Below, one piece after another: positions 46,790 through 55,724 of a DNA stretch of 64,000 bases. The stretch comes from Litoribaculum gwangyangense. GTDB taxonomy: Bacteria > Bacteroidota > Bacteroidia > Flavobacteriales > Flavobacteriaceae. Numbering within the stretch: the first letter of the stretch is position 1; each line of letters begins with the position of its first letter. The translations under genes and the position numbers were made by a program. The stretch is from positions 62,001 through 126,000 of the forward strand of contig NZ_BAABJW010000004.1 of assembly GCF_039543505.1 (NCBI RefSeq). Reading direction: 5' to 3'. The notes under the pieces are model-generated. The model did no database searches and was not told the origin of the DNA. It saw only the letters and a list, made by a program, of their open reading frames with translations.

Positions 46790-49423
46790 ATGTTACACTC
46801 ATGCCGCATATTTATTATTCTGTCTTTATCGGTTCTTGTAATAAGTTCAGTGCAAGGACAAGATTATAATTTGGATGAAATAATTTTTAAGAAGGAGATT
46901 ATCATTGTTGACTATACAGGAATTTCCTTAGATGATCAACATCCTGTGGCTTTTGGTAAAAGGTTATTTTTTAATGCCTTAGAAGAAAAAGGTGGCAAAG
47001 TAGAATGTGTTACGCAATGGAGGCAAAGCAATCAAAAAGTAAATATTGTATTAGGTACTTTGCATAATATTGAAATTATGGGATTGGTCTCAAACGAAGT
47101 TTCTGGGATACCTGTTAGACCCGAAGGCGTTTTTTACCAATGGCAGAAAACCGAAAGCGGAACGGTGCTAGTAGTTGGGGGTACCGATGCCAAAGGACTC
47201 ATGTATGCACTCAATGAACTAGCAGAACGTATTAAGTCACATGGTCTTGTCGCCCTCTCAGAAGTTGAAAATACCGTTGAGTATCCTGAAAATAATGTAA
47301 GGGGGCTGGATAAATTTGTAACAGACCAGAATGATGATAATTGGTTTTTTTCAGATGATTATTGGCAATACTATTTAACAAGTTTAGCCACTAATAGGTT
47401 TAACAGACTTACATTGATAACGGGTTATAATGATGGCAAACAACAGGATTTTATGATACCTGTTTATCCATATCTTTTTGATATCCCAGGATTTGAAAAT
47501 GTGTCATTACGAGAAAATCTAGAAAGAACGCCTCAAGAATATTTAAATCAACTCAAACACATAGGGCAACTATGCCATAGCTTCGGTCTGGATTTTGTAT
47601 TTGGTATTTGGGGGCATGGCAGAAGTGATGAACTAATTTTAGGACTGCCAGAAGATGCCATGGAATATACCAATTATTGCGCTAGGGGCATGTATGAATT
47701 ATTAAGAAAAATCCCCGAAATAGATGGTATTCAACTCAGGGTAAATTACGAATCTGGTGTTGGAGGTTTTGGAAATACGGCCGATAATTTTTGGAAAGAG
47801 ATTATCAAAGCAATTGTAAAAAGTAATGTAGAAGGTGGAGATGTTTTTTTAGATATCAGGGCAAAAGGTTTAACTGACACTATAAGAGAATTCATAGAGA
47901 GTACGAATTTAGACTTTAGTGTAACCAGCAAATATAGTTGGGAGGGAGTAGGCTTGCCTTATCACCCTACTGAAATGAGATTTGGAGAATTATCCATGTT
48001 AAACAATGTAGATAAGCGGCAACGCTATGGATATGCCGATTTTTTGAAATATTCTCGAAAGTATGATTTTATTTATAGACTTTGGGGTATAGGTACCATG
48101 CGTATGTTTACTTGGGCAGATCCAGACTATGCCCGCCGTTTTTCTTTTTCATCCAGTTTTGGAAATGCCAAAGGGTTTCAGGTAACACCGCCTATGTCAA
48201 GAAAACAAAATACATGGCCTTTATTTCAAGACCAAAAAAGGGTGTATTATCAATGGGAAGACGAACGCTATTGGGCATGGTATTTAATGTTTGGAAGGTT
48301 GGGGTACTCAACATCAACAAATCCAAATGTTTGGGAACGGGAATTCAAAGTGCATTATGGTAGTGCCTACAGAGATGTTTTAAAGGCTTATGAAGCTGCT
48401 AGCAAGATACTGCCATTAATTACATCATCACACCTTACATTTCATCCTGCCAATTATAATTGGGCAGAAATAGAGAGTGGTGGTGCACTTTTTGTGGAGC
48501 ATAATGCAAATCCGTATTACATAGAAAAAAAGCGAACCTATCAATCTACCGAACCCGGAGACCCTGGAATTTTTTATGGCATTGAAGTCTATGTAGAAGA
48601 TATTTTAGATAAGCAAGTTAAGCCTAAAATTAATCCAAGGCAATTATCGCAACGGTATGCCGATTTATCCAAAAAAGCCCTAGAGGCACTAAGTAAAGTT
48701 AATAAGGAAGAGGTGCCTGAAAATCATATGAATGAATATGTAACCAACGAAATGGACATTAAAATCCTATCAAACCTTGGTTTTTATCATTCTTATAAAA
48801 TTAAGGCGGCAACAGATTTTGTTTTCTTTAAGAAAACAAACAATAAAGCTTATTTGAAGTCTTGTCTCAGCAATATTAAAATGGCAAAGGAGTATTGGGT
48901 TAAAATGCTAAGTTTATTAGATAAGCTATATTTTGAAAAACCACGTTTTTTACATGATAATGGCACATGGAAAGATCGACTGGTAGAAATTGAAAAAGAT
49001 ATAGAGAAAGTTGAAAACCTTATAGGAGAATCAAACGTTAAGCTTATCAGCCATTGGGATAATTCAGATTGGGTAGATATTGAAAGACCGAGTTTTGAAG
49101 CTTTGGTTCCAGAGCATTTCAATATTGAGAAGAAATTAGAAGTGGTACTTAAGACAGATAAGCCTTTTGAAAGTTCAAAGGAGAATCCAAAAATACATTA
49201 TAGATCTGCGAATATGGCTTATGGTAAATTTAAGGAATTAGCCATGGATAGAGATGGGAAAAATTATAAAGCTATTATACCGTTTGATGATATTGATCCT
49301 GATTATGATTTATTAGTGTATTTTTCATTCATGTCAAAAAACAAAAACGTTGTAATGTTCCCAGGCTTGCTTGATGGTAATAACGAGCTTCCATACTTCA
49401 TAATAAAAAATAGTAACCATTAA
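46790..49423 (+). CDS. Large secreted exo-enzyme-like protein with GH20/GH67-type N-terminal domain
   Basis: A protein of about 877 residues. I prefer the ATG at 46790; a GTG at 46784 adds two residues. A signal peptide of about 24 residues is followed by a small alpha/beta domain of the kind preceding the barrel in GH20, GH67 and GH115 (VLVVGGTDAKGLMYALNELA, then ERIK). Next comes a TIM-barrel-like part with acidic residues at strand ends (FVFGIWGHGRSDELILGLPE, IDGIQLRVNYESGVGGFG), then a helical C-terminal half and a final beta-sandwich. No standard family signature is recognisable. It is related in layout to the protein starting at 63264. An alpha-glucuronidase-like or uronate-removing exo-activity would fit the locus, but this is inference. 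Confidence 0.6.
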   Translation: MLHSCRIFIILSLSVLVISSVQGQDYNLDEIIFKKEIIIVDYTGISLDDQHPVAFGKRLFFNALEEKGGKVECVTQWRQSNQKVNIVLGTLHNIEIMGLVSNEVSGIPVRPEGVFYQWQKTESGTVLVVGGTDAKGLMYALNELAERIKSHGLVALSEVENTVEYPENNVRGLDKFVTDQNDDNWFFSDDYWQYYLTSLATNRFNRLTLITGYNDGKQQDFMIPVYPYLFDIPGFENVSLRENLERTPQEYLNQLKHIGQLCHSFGLDFVFGIWGHGRSDELILGLPEDAMEYTNYCARGMYELLRKIPEIDGIQLRVNYESGVGGFGNTADNFWKEIIKAIVKSNVEGGDVFLDIRAKGLTDTIREFIESTNLDFSVTSKYSWEGVGLPYHPTEMRFGELSMLNNVDKRQRYGYADFLKYSRKYDFIYRLWGIGTMRMFTWADPDYARRFSFSSSFGNAKGFQVTPPMSRKQNTWPLFQDQKRVYYQWEDERYWAWYLMFGRLGYSTSTNPNVWEREFKVHYGSAYRDVLKAYEAASKILPLITSSHLTFHPANYNWAEIESGGALFVEHNANPYYIEKKRTYQSTEPGDPGIFYGIEVYVEDILDKQVKPKINPRQLSQRYADLSKKALEALSKVNKEEVPENHMNEYVTNEMDIKILSNLGFYHSYKIKAATDFVFFKKTNNKAYLKSCLSNIKMAKEYWVKMLSLLDKLYFEKPRFLHDNGTWKDRLVEIEKDIEKVENLIGESNVKLISHWDNSDWVDIERPSFEALVPEHFNIEKKLEVVLKTDKPFESSKENPKIHYRSANMAYGKFKELAMDRDGKNYKAIIPFDDIDPDYDLLVYFSFMSKNKNVVMFPGLLDGNNELPYFIIKNSNH

Positions 49424-49491
49424 ATTAAAATGGTCATTTAAGCGATATTCAATACATGAATTTTAAAAAATAAGCATCTTAAAAAAAGCAT

Positions 49492-50301
49492 ATGAAATTA
49501 AATAATCATCGAGCTACAACGCTTAGATTTTTTTCAATATTAATAATTGCTGCCATCACTTTGTTTGGATTATGTTCATTTAAATTTTTTGGGCAAAAAG
49601 ACATTATAAACACTAAGGAAAAAGGTTTTAAGGCTATTTTTAATGGAAAAAACTTAGAAGGTTGGGAAGGTGATTTAACTTATTGGCGAGTTGAAAATGG
49701 TTCTTTGGTTGGTGAGGTTACACCAGAAACACTTTTAAAACAGAATTCCTTTATTATTTACATGAAAGAACAACCTGAAGATTTCGAATTAAAGCTAGAG
49801 TATCGTATTAGCGAATTGGGTAATAGTGGTATTAATTATAGGAGTGAGATGATGGAAGGAAAGCCCTTTGCCCTTAGAGGTTATCAATGTGATATTGATG
49901 GTAAAAACAGATTTACAGGGCAGAACTACGAAGAAAAAAAGCGTACTACTTTGGCTTATATGGGCGAAAAAGTAACCATTCCACAAATGCCAGACTCCAT
50001 TTCCAAAACAAACTTACGAAAAAACGTAACCAAGAATTGTTGGCAAACAAGGCAAGTAACAGATACAATAAAAACCAAATCCCAATTAAAATCTCACATT
50101 AAATCAAATGACTGGAATAAGGTGTATTTAAGGGTAAAAGAAAATAGAATGCAGCATTATGTAAATGGTGTGTTAATGAGTGAGGTTACAGATTCAGATG
50201 TTGTAAACCGAACCAGTAAAGGTTACATTGGCGTTCAAGTGCATGTCGGACCACCGATGAAAGTTGAATATAGAAATATGATGTTAAAAATATTAAGATG
50301 A
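49492..50301 (+). CDS. DUF1080 (3-keto-glycoside hydrolase-type) protein
   Basis: A 269-residue exported protein with an N-terminal hydrophobic segment (FFSILIIAAITLFGLCSFKF). The DUF1080 concanavalin-like domain fills residues about 42-268, with hallmarks GFKAIFNGKNLEGWEGD, YWRVENGSLVGE and LEYRISELGNSGINYRSEMM, then VYLRVKENRMQHYVNGVLMS near the end. Members of this family have been linked to hydrolysis of 3-keto-glycosides produced by Gfo/Idh/MocA oxidoreductases. It lies 68 bp behind the large exo-enzyme gene and converges with the minus-strand ThuA-DUF1080 gene. Confidence 0.82.
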   Translation: MKLNNHRATTLRFFSILIIAAITLFGLCSFKFFGQKDIINTKEKGFKAIFNGKNLEGWEGDLTYWRVENGSLVGEVTPETLLKQNSFIIYMKEQPEDFELKLEYRISELGNSGINYRSEMMEGKPFALRGYQCDIDGKNRFTGQNYEEKKRTTLAYMGEKVTIPQMPDSISKTNLRKNVTKNCWQTRQVTDTIKTKSQLKSHIKSNDWNKVYLRVKENRMQHYVNGVLMSEVTDSDVVNRTSKGYIGVQVHVGPPMKVEYRNMMLKILR

Positions 50302-50426
50302 TTATTTTAAATATACCCTATGAGACGGTTCAAACAACTAATGATAACCCTTTCTAGATTTGACTTTAACAGCAAAAAAAGAGTATATTTAAAATTCCAT
50401 GTAAACAGATTTAGTTCGGATAAATC

Positions 50427-52007
50427 TTAATTTTTTAAATAACTTTTTACGTATTTGCTATATTTACTAGGAATCTTATCAATCGATTTAATCTTAATAT
50501 CTTTATAAAAAGCCTCTGCTGCTTCCGATTGAATTTGGATGCGTCCTTTAACCAAAGGCACGATCTTATCATCTAAATTTTTATGGCGCGAATTAAATAA
50601 AGCATTTACCACTTTGCCATTTACAATGTGTAAGCTTGTACCTTCAAAGCAAATTAATTCTAAAGTATTCCATTCCCCATGCGGATTCTCGTTATCAAGA
50701 CCTTTGTTACAATGCGCAGGGAACTTTTTATCTGCGCTAGAGAAGGTATGAAGTTTGCCATTAATCTCATAATCAAATTCTTTTTGGCCTTCTTTTTTTA
50801 CGGATGGAATATCCATTAGCGTGCCTGCTAGCGCATAGTAATCTCCCATATCGCCTTCTTGAACTTGAAATTCCTGCGACTGCATCCAAACATTCCAAAA
50901 GGCTCCATGTGGCCCTGTACAGTGGTATAAAATGCCATTATCTTTTTCACGCAATAATCTTGGTTCCCAAATCTTTTCTCCCCATTTAAATTGTAATTTT
51001 AAATGATAGTTTCCATATTCTTTTTTAGAGGTTAATGCACCATATATTTCACCAGAAATATGGAGTACTTGTTCATTTTCAATAGTTTCAAAATTAAAAA
51101 CTTTTTTAGGGTCGTTATTCAATCCTAATGGTTTGGCATTTTTACCGTCACTTTGTGGGTCAACACCCTCCAGATTTTTCACAGAGGCATGTGGAGCGCC
51201 TATAAATACATCCCAATTTTCATAGGGCTTGTCATCAATTAAATTTTTCCATTTTTTAGAAAGTATTGGTTCTTCTTTCAAGCCAGAAGCCCATTGTATG
51301 GCCCCTTCAATGTGTTTATAATATCTGGAATCTTCATAAATTTCAGGAGTATGCCCCAAGCCCGTATAAAAAACACGACCACCGTCAAAAATATGGTACC
51401 AACTTATGGGGTGATTATCGGTGTTCATTTTCTTCCCTTCATACGAAGTTTCGTCTAAGGTGGCTAGCACGGATACATGGCGTCCCACAGGTTTTATAAA
51501 ATTATACCATTCATCCTTGAAAACTTCAGTAGTATTCAGGTGATTTGTAGCGGGGTGATGGCATTCAGTATGAATATTAAGGGTAGCTTTTTGCACTTTA
51601 GGGTGGTCTTTAAAAGTGGCTCCTATCATTTCTGTAAACCAATCCCATTCTTTCTCAGTATCAGAAGCAGCATGAATACCTACAAAACCATTACCTCTTG
51701 CAAAATAATTTTGTAAAGCAACTTTTTGGTCATTGGAAAAAATATTTCCCGAAGTGTTGAGGAATACTAGTACATGATATTTGGAAAGGTTGCTAATGTT
51801 GAAGTCATTAGCATCTTCAGAGAATACCACATTCCATTTGTTTTTTGAGGCCATGTTATTCAAAAACTCAATACCTGTTGGAATCGATTTGTGCCTGAAT
51901 GCTTGTGTTTTTGAAAATACTAGTATATTTAAATTTGTTTCTTGTGTAAATACTATACTTGTATATAAAAATATGATTATTAAAGTAAGGGAAAGTTTGT
52001 TGTTCAT
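50427..52007 (-). CDS. ThuA-like plus DUF1080 fusion protein
   Basis: A 526-residue secreted protein with a signal peptide of about 21 residues. Residues about 25-245 are a ThuA-like/glutamine-amidotransferase-fold domain (LNILVFSKTQAFRHKSIPTG..., GNGFVGIHAASDTEKEWDWF, GGRVFYTGLGHTPEIYED). Residues about 290-515 form a DUF1080 domain (NGILYHCTGPHGAFWNVWMQ, SQEFQVQEGDMGDYYALAGT). ThuA/ThuB pairs are known in oxidative disaccharide use via 3-keto intermediates, and DUF1080 acts on 3-keto-glycosides, so the fusion points to that chemistry in the periplasm. It is the last gene of the minus-strand operon 54172 to 50427; 8 bp separate it from the gene at 52016. Confidence 0.82.
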   Translation of the reverse strand: MNNKLSLTLIIIFLYTSIVFTQETNLNILVFSKTQAFRHKSIPTGIEFLNNMASKNKWNVVFSEDANDFNISNLSKYHVLVFLNTSGNIFSNDQKVALQNYFARGNGFVGIHAASDTEKEWDWFTEMIGATFKDHPKVQKATLNIHTECHHPATNHLNTTEVFKDEWYNFIKPVGRHVSVLATLDETSYEGKKMNTDNHPISWYHIFDGGRVFYTGLGHTPEIYEDSRYYKHIEGAIQWASGLKEEPILSKKWKNLIDDKPYENWDVFIGAPHASVKNLEGVDPQSDGKNAKPLGLNNDPKKVFNFETIENEQVLHISGEIYGALTSKKEYGNYHLKLQFKWGEKIWEPRLLREKDNGILYHCTGPHGAFWNVWMQSQEFQVQEGDMGDYYALAGTLMDIPSVKKEGQKEFDYEINGKLHTFSSADKKFPAHCNKGLDNENPHGEWNTLELICFEGTSLHIVNGKVVNALFNSRHKNLDDKIVPLVKGRIQIQSEAAEAFYKDIKIKSIDKIPSKYSKYVKSYLKN

Positions 52008-52015
52008 GTTTATGA

Positions 52016-52882
52016 TTATTCTTTGCGTTTATTTTCTGGGTTTTCAATTAAGTAGTTTAAAAGTATTTTTTTTACTTCTTCCATACTACTTTGTTTTAAT
52101 CCATTGTTTACATTTGCCCCTGTTATCCAATAAAGCACCATGCCCGCATCGGAGCAATCCCATTTTCCTTTTTGGAATGTAACAACATCATCAATTTCTG
52201 CTATGTTACCAATGGTCCAAATAAGTCTCATGCGAGGATCTTTGTGGTCTTTTGCCCAATCCCACTCTCCATGATTTAATTTTAAGTTAATGTTTTGATC
52301 GGGTATCCGAACCTCCTCAATCCCGAAATCCAATATGTGTTGCCATGAATAAAAATCGCCAGCATTATCGTTGGCAGGGTGATGGGTAACTACTTTTACA
52401 AACTTGTGTTTTTCCTTAGGTGTTTTTTGTAAGGCCATTCCAATAATATCGGGTTCTCCGGCTTCAATGATCCAAAGTGGGTCTTCCTTAGTTGAAGCAT
52501 TGATAGCCCAACATAAATCATTAATAGTTTCTTCTTTCTGCCATAGTGCGTCATAAAATGTTAGGTGTTCAAAACCGCCCCAACGGCGCGCTGTCATATC
52601 GCATGCTATTTGCATTAAATGGTGGCGTTCCTTTTCAGCTTGTTCAGAAATGCGATCGTCTCTAACTAAATCACAACTATGCGAATAATGTACCAGTCTA
52701 TCCTCTAAACCACTAGCTCTTAAAAGCGCGATGCTTACTGCAGTTCCCCCTAAATCATCAGGATCCGGCGAATTTCCATCGGCAACTACGGCGATTCGGC
52801 CCTTAGGAGGATTAATATTTTGAGAATATGTAATATAATTTATGGTAAGTAAAACTATTAGAAACAAAGAACTCTTAATCAT
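52016..52882 (-). CDS. Inosine-uridine nucleoside hydrolase-like exported protein
   Basis: A 288-residue protein with a signal peptide of about 20 residues. The N-terminal acidic cluster DGNSPDPDDLGGTAVSIALL resembles the calcium-binding Asp cluster of nucleoside hydrolases (D-x-D-x-x-x-D-D). LWIIEAGEPDIIGMALQ and CSDAGMVLYWITG fit the same fold. Typical members cleave N-ribosides. In a polysaccharide locus an O-glycosidase-like or structural variant role is more likely, but unknown. It sits between the ThuA-DUF1080 gene and a carbohydrate-binding protein gene in one operon. The C-terminus is short and basic (ENPENKRKE). Confidence 0.6.
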   Translation of the reverse strand: MIKSSLFLIVLLTINYITYSQNINPPKGRIAVVADGNSPDPDDLGGTAVSIALLRASGLEDRLVHYSHSCDLVRDDRISEQAEKERHHLMQIACDMTARRWGGFEHLTFYDALWQKEETINDLCWAINASTKEDPLWIIEAGEPDIIGMALQKTPKEKHKFVKVVTHHPANDNAGDFYSWQHILDFGIEEVRIPDQNINLKLNHGEWDWAKDHKDPRMRLIWTIGNIAEIDDVVTFQKGKWDCSDAGMVLYWITGANVNNGLKQSSMEEVKKILLNYLIENPENKRKE

Positions 52883-52915
52883 TTTTTTGGTTTTAATTTT
52901 TTAAAATTATTTAAT

Positions 52916-54172
52916 TTAGTTAGCGGTATAAGTAGAGGGAGCATCTTGAATGTCATTACCTTTTCCAACTGGTGCAAATATAATACCTGCCCATCTGGCG
53001 CGAGTCCACTCATGGCCATCGGTACCAACGTTCGCATGAACCGTAATTTTATCCCCTTTTTTTACTGTTATTTCAGGCCAAAGGGCACTAAACCTTTTGC
53101 CCTCCTCGAAAAGTTTATCGGTTTTTGGGGTGGCATAACTTCCTATTTCTTTATCGTTTATAAATACTTTAAACGTTGAGTTTCCATCATTTTCGCCAAC
53201 CCCAACAAAAACAATATCATATTTACCACTGTTAAAATTAAAGACGGTAGAGGTGCTAGCTTCTTTAAATTCTTTGGGGTTTATAGCCAACCAATTCTTT
53301 CCGTTTTTATAAAAGTTAGTCCCGTCAACTGCAAACTCTTGGGCGTGAATAAATATATTTTCGGGTAAAGAACTTGAAATTTTATTAAAATATGATTTTT
53401 GTGGTTTAGGTGTGTCACATTCAGGAAATGGTGGGGGTAATAGGCCTTCAACCACAATGGTTTTTGGCCCTTTTTCCACTGGAACATAGTGTATGTCTTG
53501 GGTTAAAATAAATTTGTCAAACTCAAAGCCATCTTCTCTCATACTAAATTCGATAGTATGAATCCCGGCGTTTTCAATATCTAAAAAAATAGCATGGGGT
53601 ATACCGCAATGCACTTCTTTGGTACGTTGTTTACTGGCCCAAGTCCAATGGCCTTTACCATCGCACCATTGCATTCTTTGTCCACTTTCTGGCCATTCAC
53701 CGTCAAGGCCAACATGAATACCATTGTCTTCTCCACCAGTGCTGAAAGCTCGAACCCAAACGTAATAACGCCCTGGGGTATCGATATTGACCTTGTAACT
53801 TATAACCCCTATTTCACCAGGTTGTTCCGAAAAATTTTCACTACGAATTAATTTATCCGAGTGTGTTACTCGTGTATCAGGCAGAATTTCTAGGTAAGCA
53901 TTATTACTGGCGCCAATACAATGGGTGTTATCATCATCTCTACCTACGTTGGGTGTTTCATTTCTTGAGACTCTGTACCATTGTCGCACGTCCGTTTTTG
54001 TTTGTTTGTAGAAATACTCTGCTTCTACAGCTATTAAACCATGTGTTTCCTCAAAAATGATTGTTTCGTTTATAATGGGATTATTCGCATTTACCGTTTG
54101 GGCTAGTGTCTTTAAATAACCAGAGCACATAAGTATATTGAGTAAAATTAAGAATTCAAATTTTGTTTTCAT
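52916..54172 (-). CDS. Secreted carbohydrate-binding protein with GH115-C-like domain
   Basis: A 418-residue exported protein with a signal peptide of about 24 residues. Residues about 35-235 resemble the C-terminal domain of GH115 glucuronidases (GLIAVEAEYFYKQTKTDVRQ, WYRVSR, then GRYYVWVRAFSTGGEDNGIH and FEFDKFILTQD). Residues about 265-410 form a second beta-sandwich (NIFIHAQEFAVDGTNFYKNG..., AGIIFAPVGKG). No catalytic barrel is present. It is first in the minus-strand operon and has an operator copy 50 bp upstream. A binding role for uronate- or rhamnose-containing chains is likely; a hidden enzymatic activity cannot be excluded. Confidence 0.65.
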   Translation of the reverse strand: MKTKFEFLILLNILMCSGYLKTLAQTVNANNPIINETIIFEETHGLIAVEAEYFYKQTKTDVRQWYRVSRNETPNVGRDDDNTHCIGASNNAYLEILPDTRVTHSDKLIRSENFSEQPGEIGVISYKVNIDTPGRYYVWVRAFSTGGEDNGIHVGLDGEWPESGQRMQWCDGKGHWTWASKQRTKEVHCGIPHAIFLDIENAGIHTIEFSMREDGFEFDKFILTQDIHYVPVEKGPKTIVVEGLLPPPFPECDTPKPQKSYFNKISSSLPENIFIHAQEFAVDGTNFYKNGKNWLAINPKEFKEASTSTVFNFNSGKYDIVFVGVGENDGNSTFKVFINDKEIGSYATPKTDKLFEEGKRFSALWPEITVKKGDKITVHANVGTDGHEWTRARWAGIIFAPVGKGNDIQDAPSTYTAN

Positions 54173-54221
54173 ACATAAAAATTTAGCTAACCATAAACTT
54201 ACTAGCTAGTATTTAAAGTAT

Positions 54222-54238
54222 TAACCTGTGCTGTCCTG
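54222..54238 (-). promoter_or_regulatory. PUL operator motif copy (minus-strand operon)
   Basis: The minus strand reads CAGGACAGCACAGGTTA, half-sites 10 bp apart. It faces the gene ending at 54172, 50 bp away. Together with the copy at 54295-54311 it forms an outward-facing pair in a 196-bp divergent gap. Confidence 0.55.
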
Positions 54239-54294
54239 TAAAAAGGATATTAATTGCAGATGTTTTTATTTAATTTTTAAAATTCACTTGAAAC

Positions 54295-54311
54295 CATGAT
54301 AGTACAGGATA
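54295..54311 (+). promoter_or_regulatory. PUL operator motif copy
   Basis: CATGATAGTACAGGATA, 58 bp before the start of the 54369 gene. Near identical to the copy at 30747-30763, including the following AATGTTT. Confidence 0.7.
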
Positions 54312-54368
54312 ATGTTTTTAATTTCCTAACTTAATTTTATGACATTAATTAATTAAAACTAAATAATT

Positions 54369-55199
54369 ATGAAAAAAACTACTTTAAAAGGGGCTATTTT
54401 ACTACTGGTTTTAGTATTTATAGTTCAAAATTTCTCTTTTGCGCAAGGGGCTGTTCAGCAGGCAAACACAGTTCGTGACGGCCAAACATATCGTATTAGA
54501 AACATGGCAACGGGCAATTACTTAGGTTACGATGATGTTATTGGTAAGTACGCCCCGGTCGCTTTTAATGCAGCCGATGTAAACCAAGTTCATAGGTTTA
54601 TGACAAATACTACTGCGGTTCCTGGTTTTACTTATTACACTATAGATATGGGAGGGCCTGATGAGTCAAGAGGTATTATGAGAATCGCTGGTGCAGGGGC
54701 TAGTTTTCAAGTATTTTCTACTACAGTGGCTTGGGATGCCTCCTCTGGTCAAAGTGATAAAGTGCAGAACGTATGGGAATTAGGTTCTGATGTAATTTTA
54801 ATTCAATCAAAAACAGCTGATTCATATTTAACTGAAATGGATCAGGCATTTTTTGATGCTAATGGTTTTTGGTATCAAGGACCAAGTATTATTGATCCAA
54901 GTGATTTGAGACAGCAATGGAAATTAGAGCCTGGTACCATAACATTAAGTACAGAGGCGTTTGATACAAGTTCCATTTTTGTGTCTAACCCTGTTAAAAA
55001 TGAATTGAGTATTAAAGGTCTTACACCGAATGTTAAGGAAGTTTCAGTATATTCATTACTTGGTCAAAAAGTATTAACCAAAGAAGTAGAGGGCAATTCA
55101 TCTCTTACTGTTGATGTTAGTCGTTTAACAAGTGGTTTGTATCTTGTTGAAATGAAAGGCGAAAGAGGTTCATTTACTAAAAAGATTGTAAAAGAATAA
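54369..55199 (+). CDS. Stand-alone secreted glycan-binding-type protein with T9SS tail
   Basis: A 276-residue secreted protein: a signal peptide to about residue 26 (SFAQG), then one beta-trefoil-like module starting DGQTYRIRNMATGNYLGYDD. This resembles the modules at the C-termini of the PL28 lyase (IYRLRNVATGKFLT) and the propeller protein at 432 (VYQLVNVATGKYLG). A T9SS type A tail fills the last 75 residues (IFVSNPVKNELSIKGLTPNV, ending TKKIVKE). No catalytic domain is present, so it looks like a free ulvan-binding protein sent to the cell surface. It has its own operator copy upstream and a strong terminator downstream. Confidence 0.7.
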   Translation: MKKTTLKGAILLLVLVFIVQNFSFAQGAVQQANTVRDGQTYRIRNMATGNYLGYDDVIGKYAPVAFNAADVNQVHRFMTNTTAVPGFTYYTIDMGGPDESRGIMRIAGAGASFQVFSTTVAWDASSGQSDKVQNVWELGSDVILIQSKTADSYLTEMDQAFFDANGFWYQGPSIIDPSDLRQQWKLEPGTITLSTEAFDTSSIFVSNPVKNELSIKGLTPNVKEVSVYSLLGQKVLTKEVEGNSSLTVDVSRLTSGLYLVEMKGERGSFTKKIVKE

Positions 55200-55236
55200 A
55201 AGATACTAATCTTATCTTGAATTTAAATTTTAAAAA

Positions 55237-55270
55237 AATCATTCTATCTTTTACTTTAGATAGAATGATT
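55237..55270 (+). terminator. Rho-independent terminator after the 54369 gene
   Basis: A 13-bp stem AATCATTCTATCT / AGATAGAATGATT with an 8-base loop, flanked by an A-run and a T-run. It lies 24 bp before the RhaM start codon and explains why an upstream start for RhaM is unlikely. Confidence 0.9.
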
Positions 55271-55294
55271 TTTTTAATTAAAAAACACTTTATT

Positions 55295-55609
55295 ATGCAA
55301 AGACTCGCATTTAAAATGAAATTAAATAAGGGACAAAAAGAAGCCTATAAAGCCAGACATAACCAATTGTGGCCCGAATTAAAAAAATTGCTAAAGGATC
55401 ATGGTGTAAGCGAGTATTCTATTTTTTTAGATGAAGAAACCAGTACCTTATTTGCCTTTCAGAAAGTAACGGGAGCAGGTGGCTCACAAGATTTAGCACA
55501 TAATCCTATTGTAAAAAAGTGGTGGGATTTTATGGCAGATATTATGGAAGTAAACCCAGATAATTCACCAGTTTCAATACCACTTGAAGAAGTTTTTTAT
55601 TTGGAATAA
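55295..55609 (+). CDS. rhaM: L-rhamnose mutarotase RhaM
   Basis: A 104-residue cytoplasmic enzyme that interconverts the alpha and beta anomers of L-rhamnose. It starts MQRLAFKMKLNKGQKEAYKA and contains HNQLWPELKKLLKDHGVSEY and HNPIVKKWWDFMADIMEVNP, all typical of RhaM, and the length matches the family. An in-frame ATG at 55217 would add 26 residues that cross the terminator hairpin, so I take 55295 as the start. It is separated from the rest of the rhamnose genes (22900-29765) by 26 kb. Its own promoter is unclear: it may depend on read-through past the terminator or on a weak promoter in the 85-bp gap. Confidence 0.92.
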   Translation: MQRLAFKMKLNKGQKEAYKARHNQLWPELKKLLKDHGVSEYSIFLDEETSTLFAFQKVTGAGGSQDLAHNPIVKKWWDFMADIMEVNPDNSPVSIPLEEVFYLE

Positions 55610-55646
55610 CATTATAATGGAAGAATAGTAAGTTGTTATTATGACA

Positions 55647-55663
55647 CAGTATAGTACAGGATA
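55647..55663 (+). promoter_or_regulatory. PUL operator motif copy
   Basis: CAGTATAGTACAGGATA, half-sites 10 bp apart, 62 bp before the start of the 55725 propeller gene. Confidence 0.7.
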
Positions 55664-55724
55664 CCTAGAGGGGAAGTTTTGATTAATTTCACTTTTACAA
55701 AAATTAATTGCTAAAAAAAAAATA

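Noticed and set aside
51781..52182. Plus-strand open frame of 133 codons
   Set aside because: Antisense to the ThuA-DUF1080 and nucleoside-hydrolase-like genes, low-complexity hydrophobic composition, no start context or homology signs.
55217..55294. Upstream extension of RhaM by 26 codons
   Set aside because: The extension spans a strong terminator hairpin and T-run, and the RhaM family starts at the later Met.
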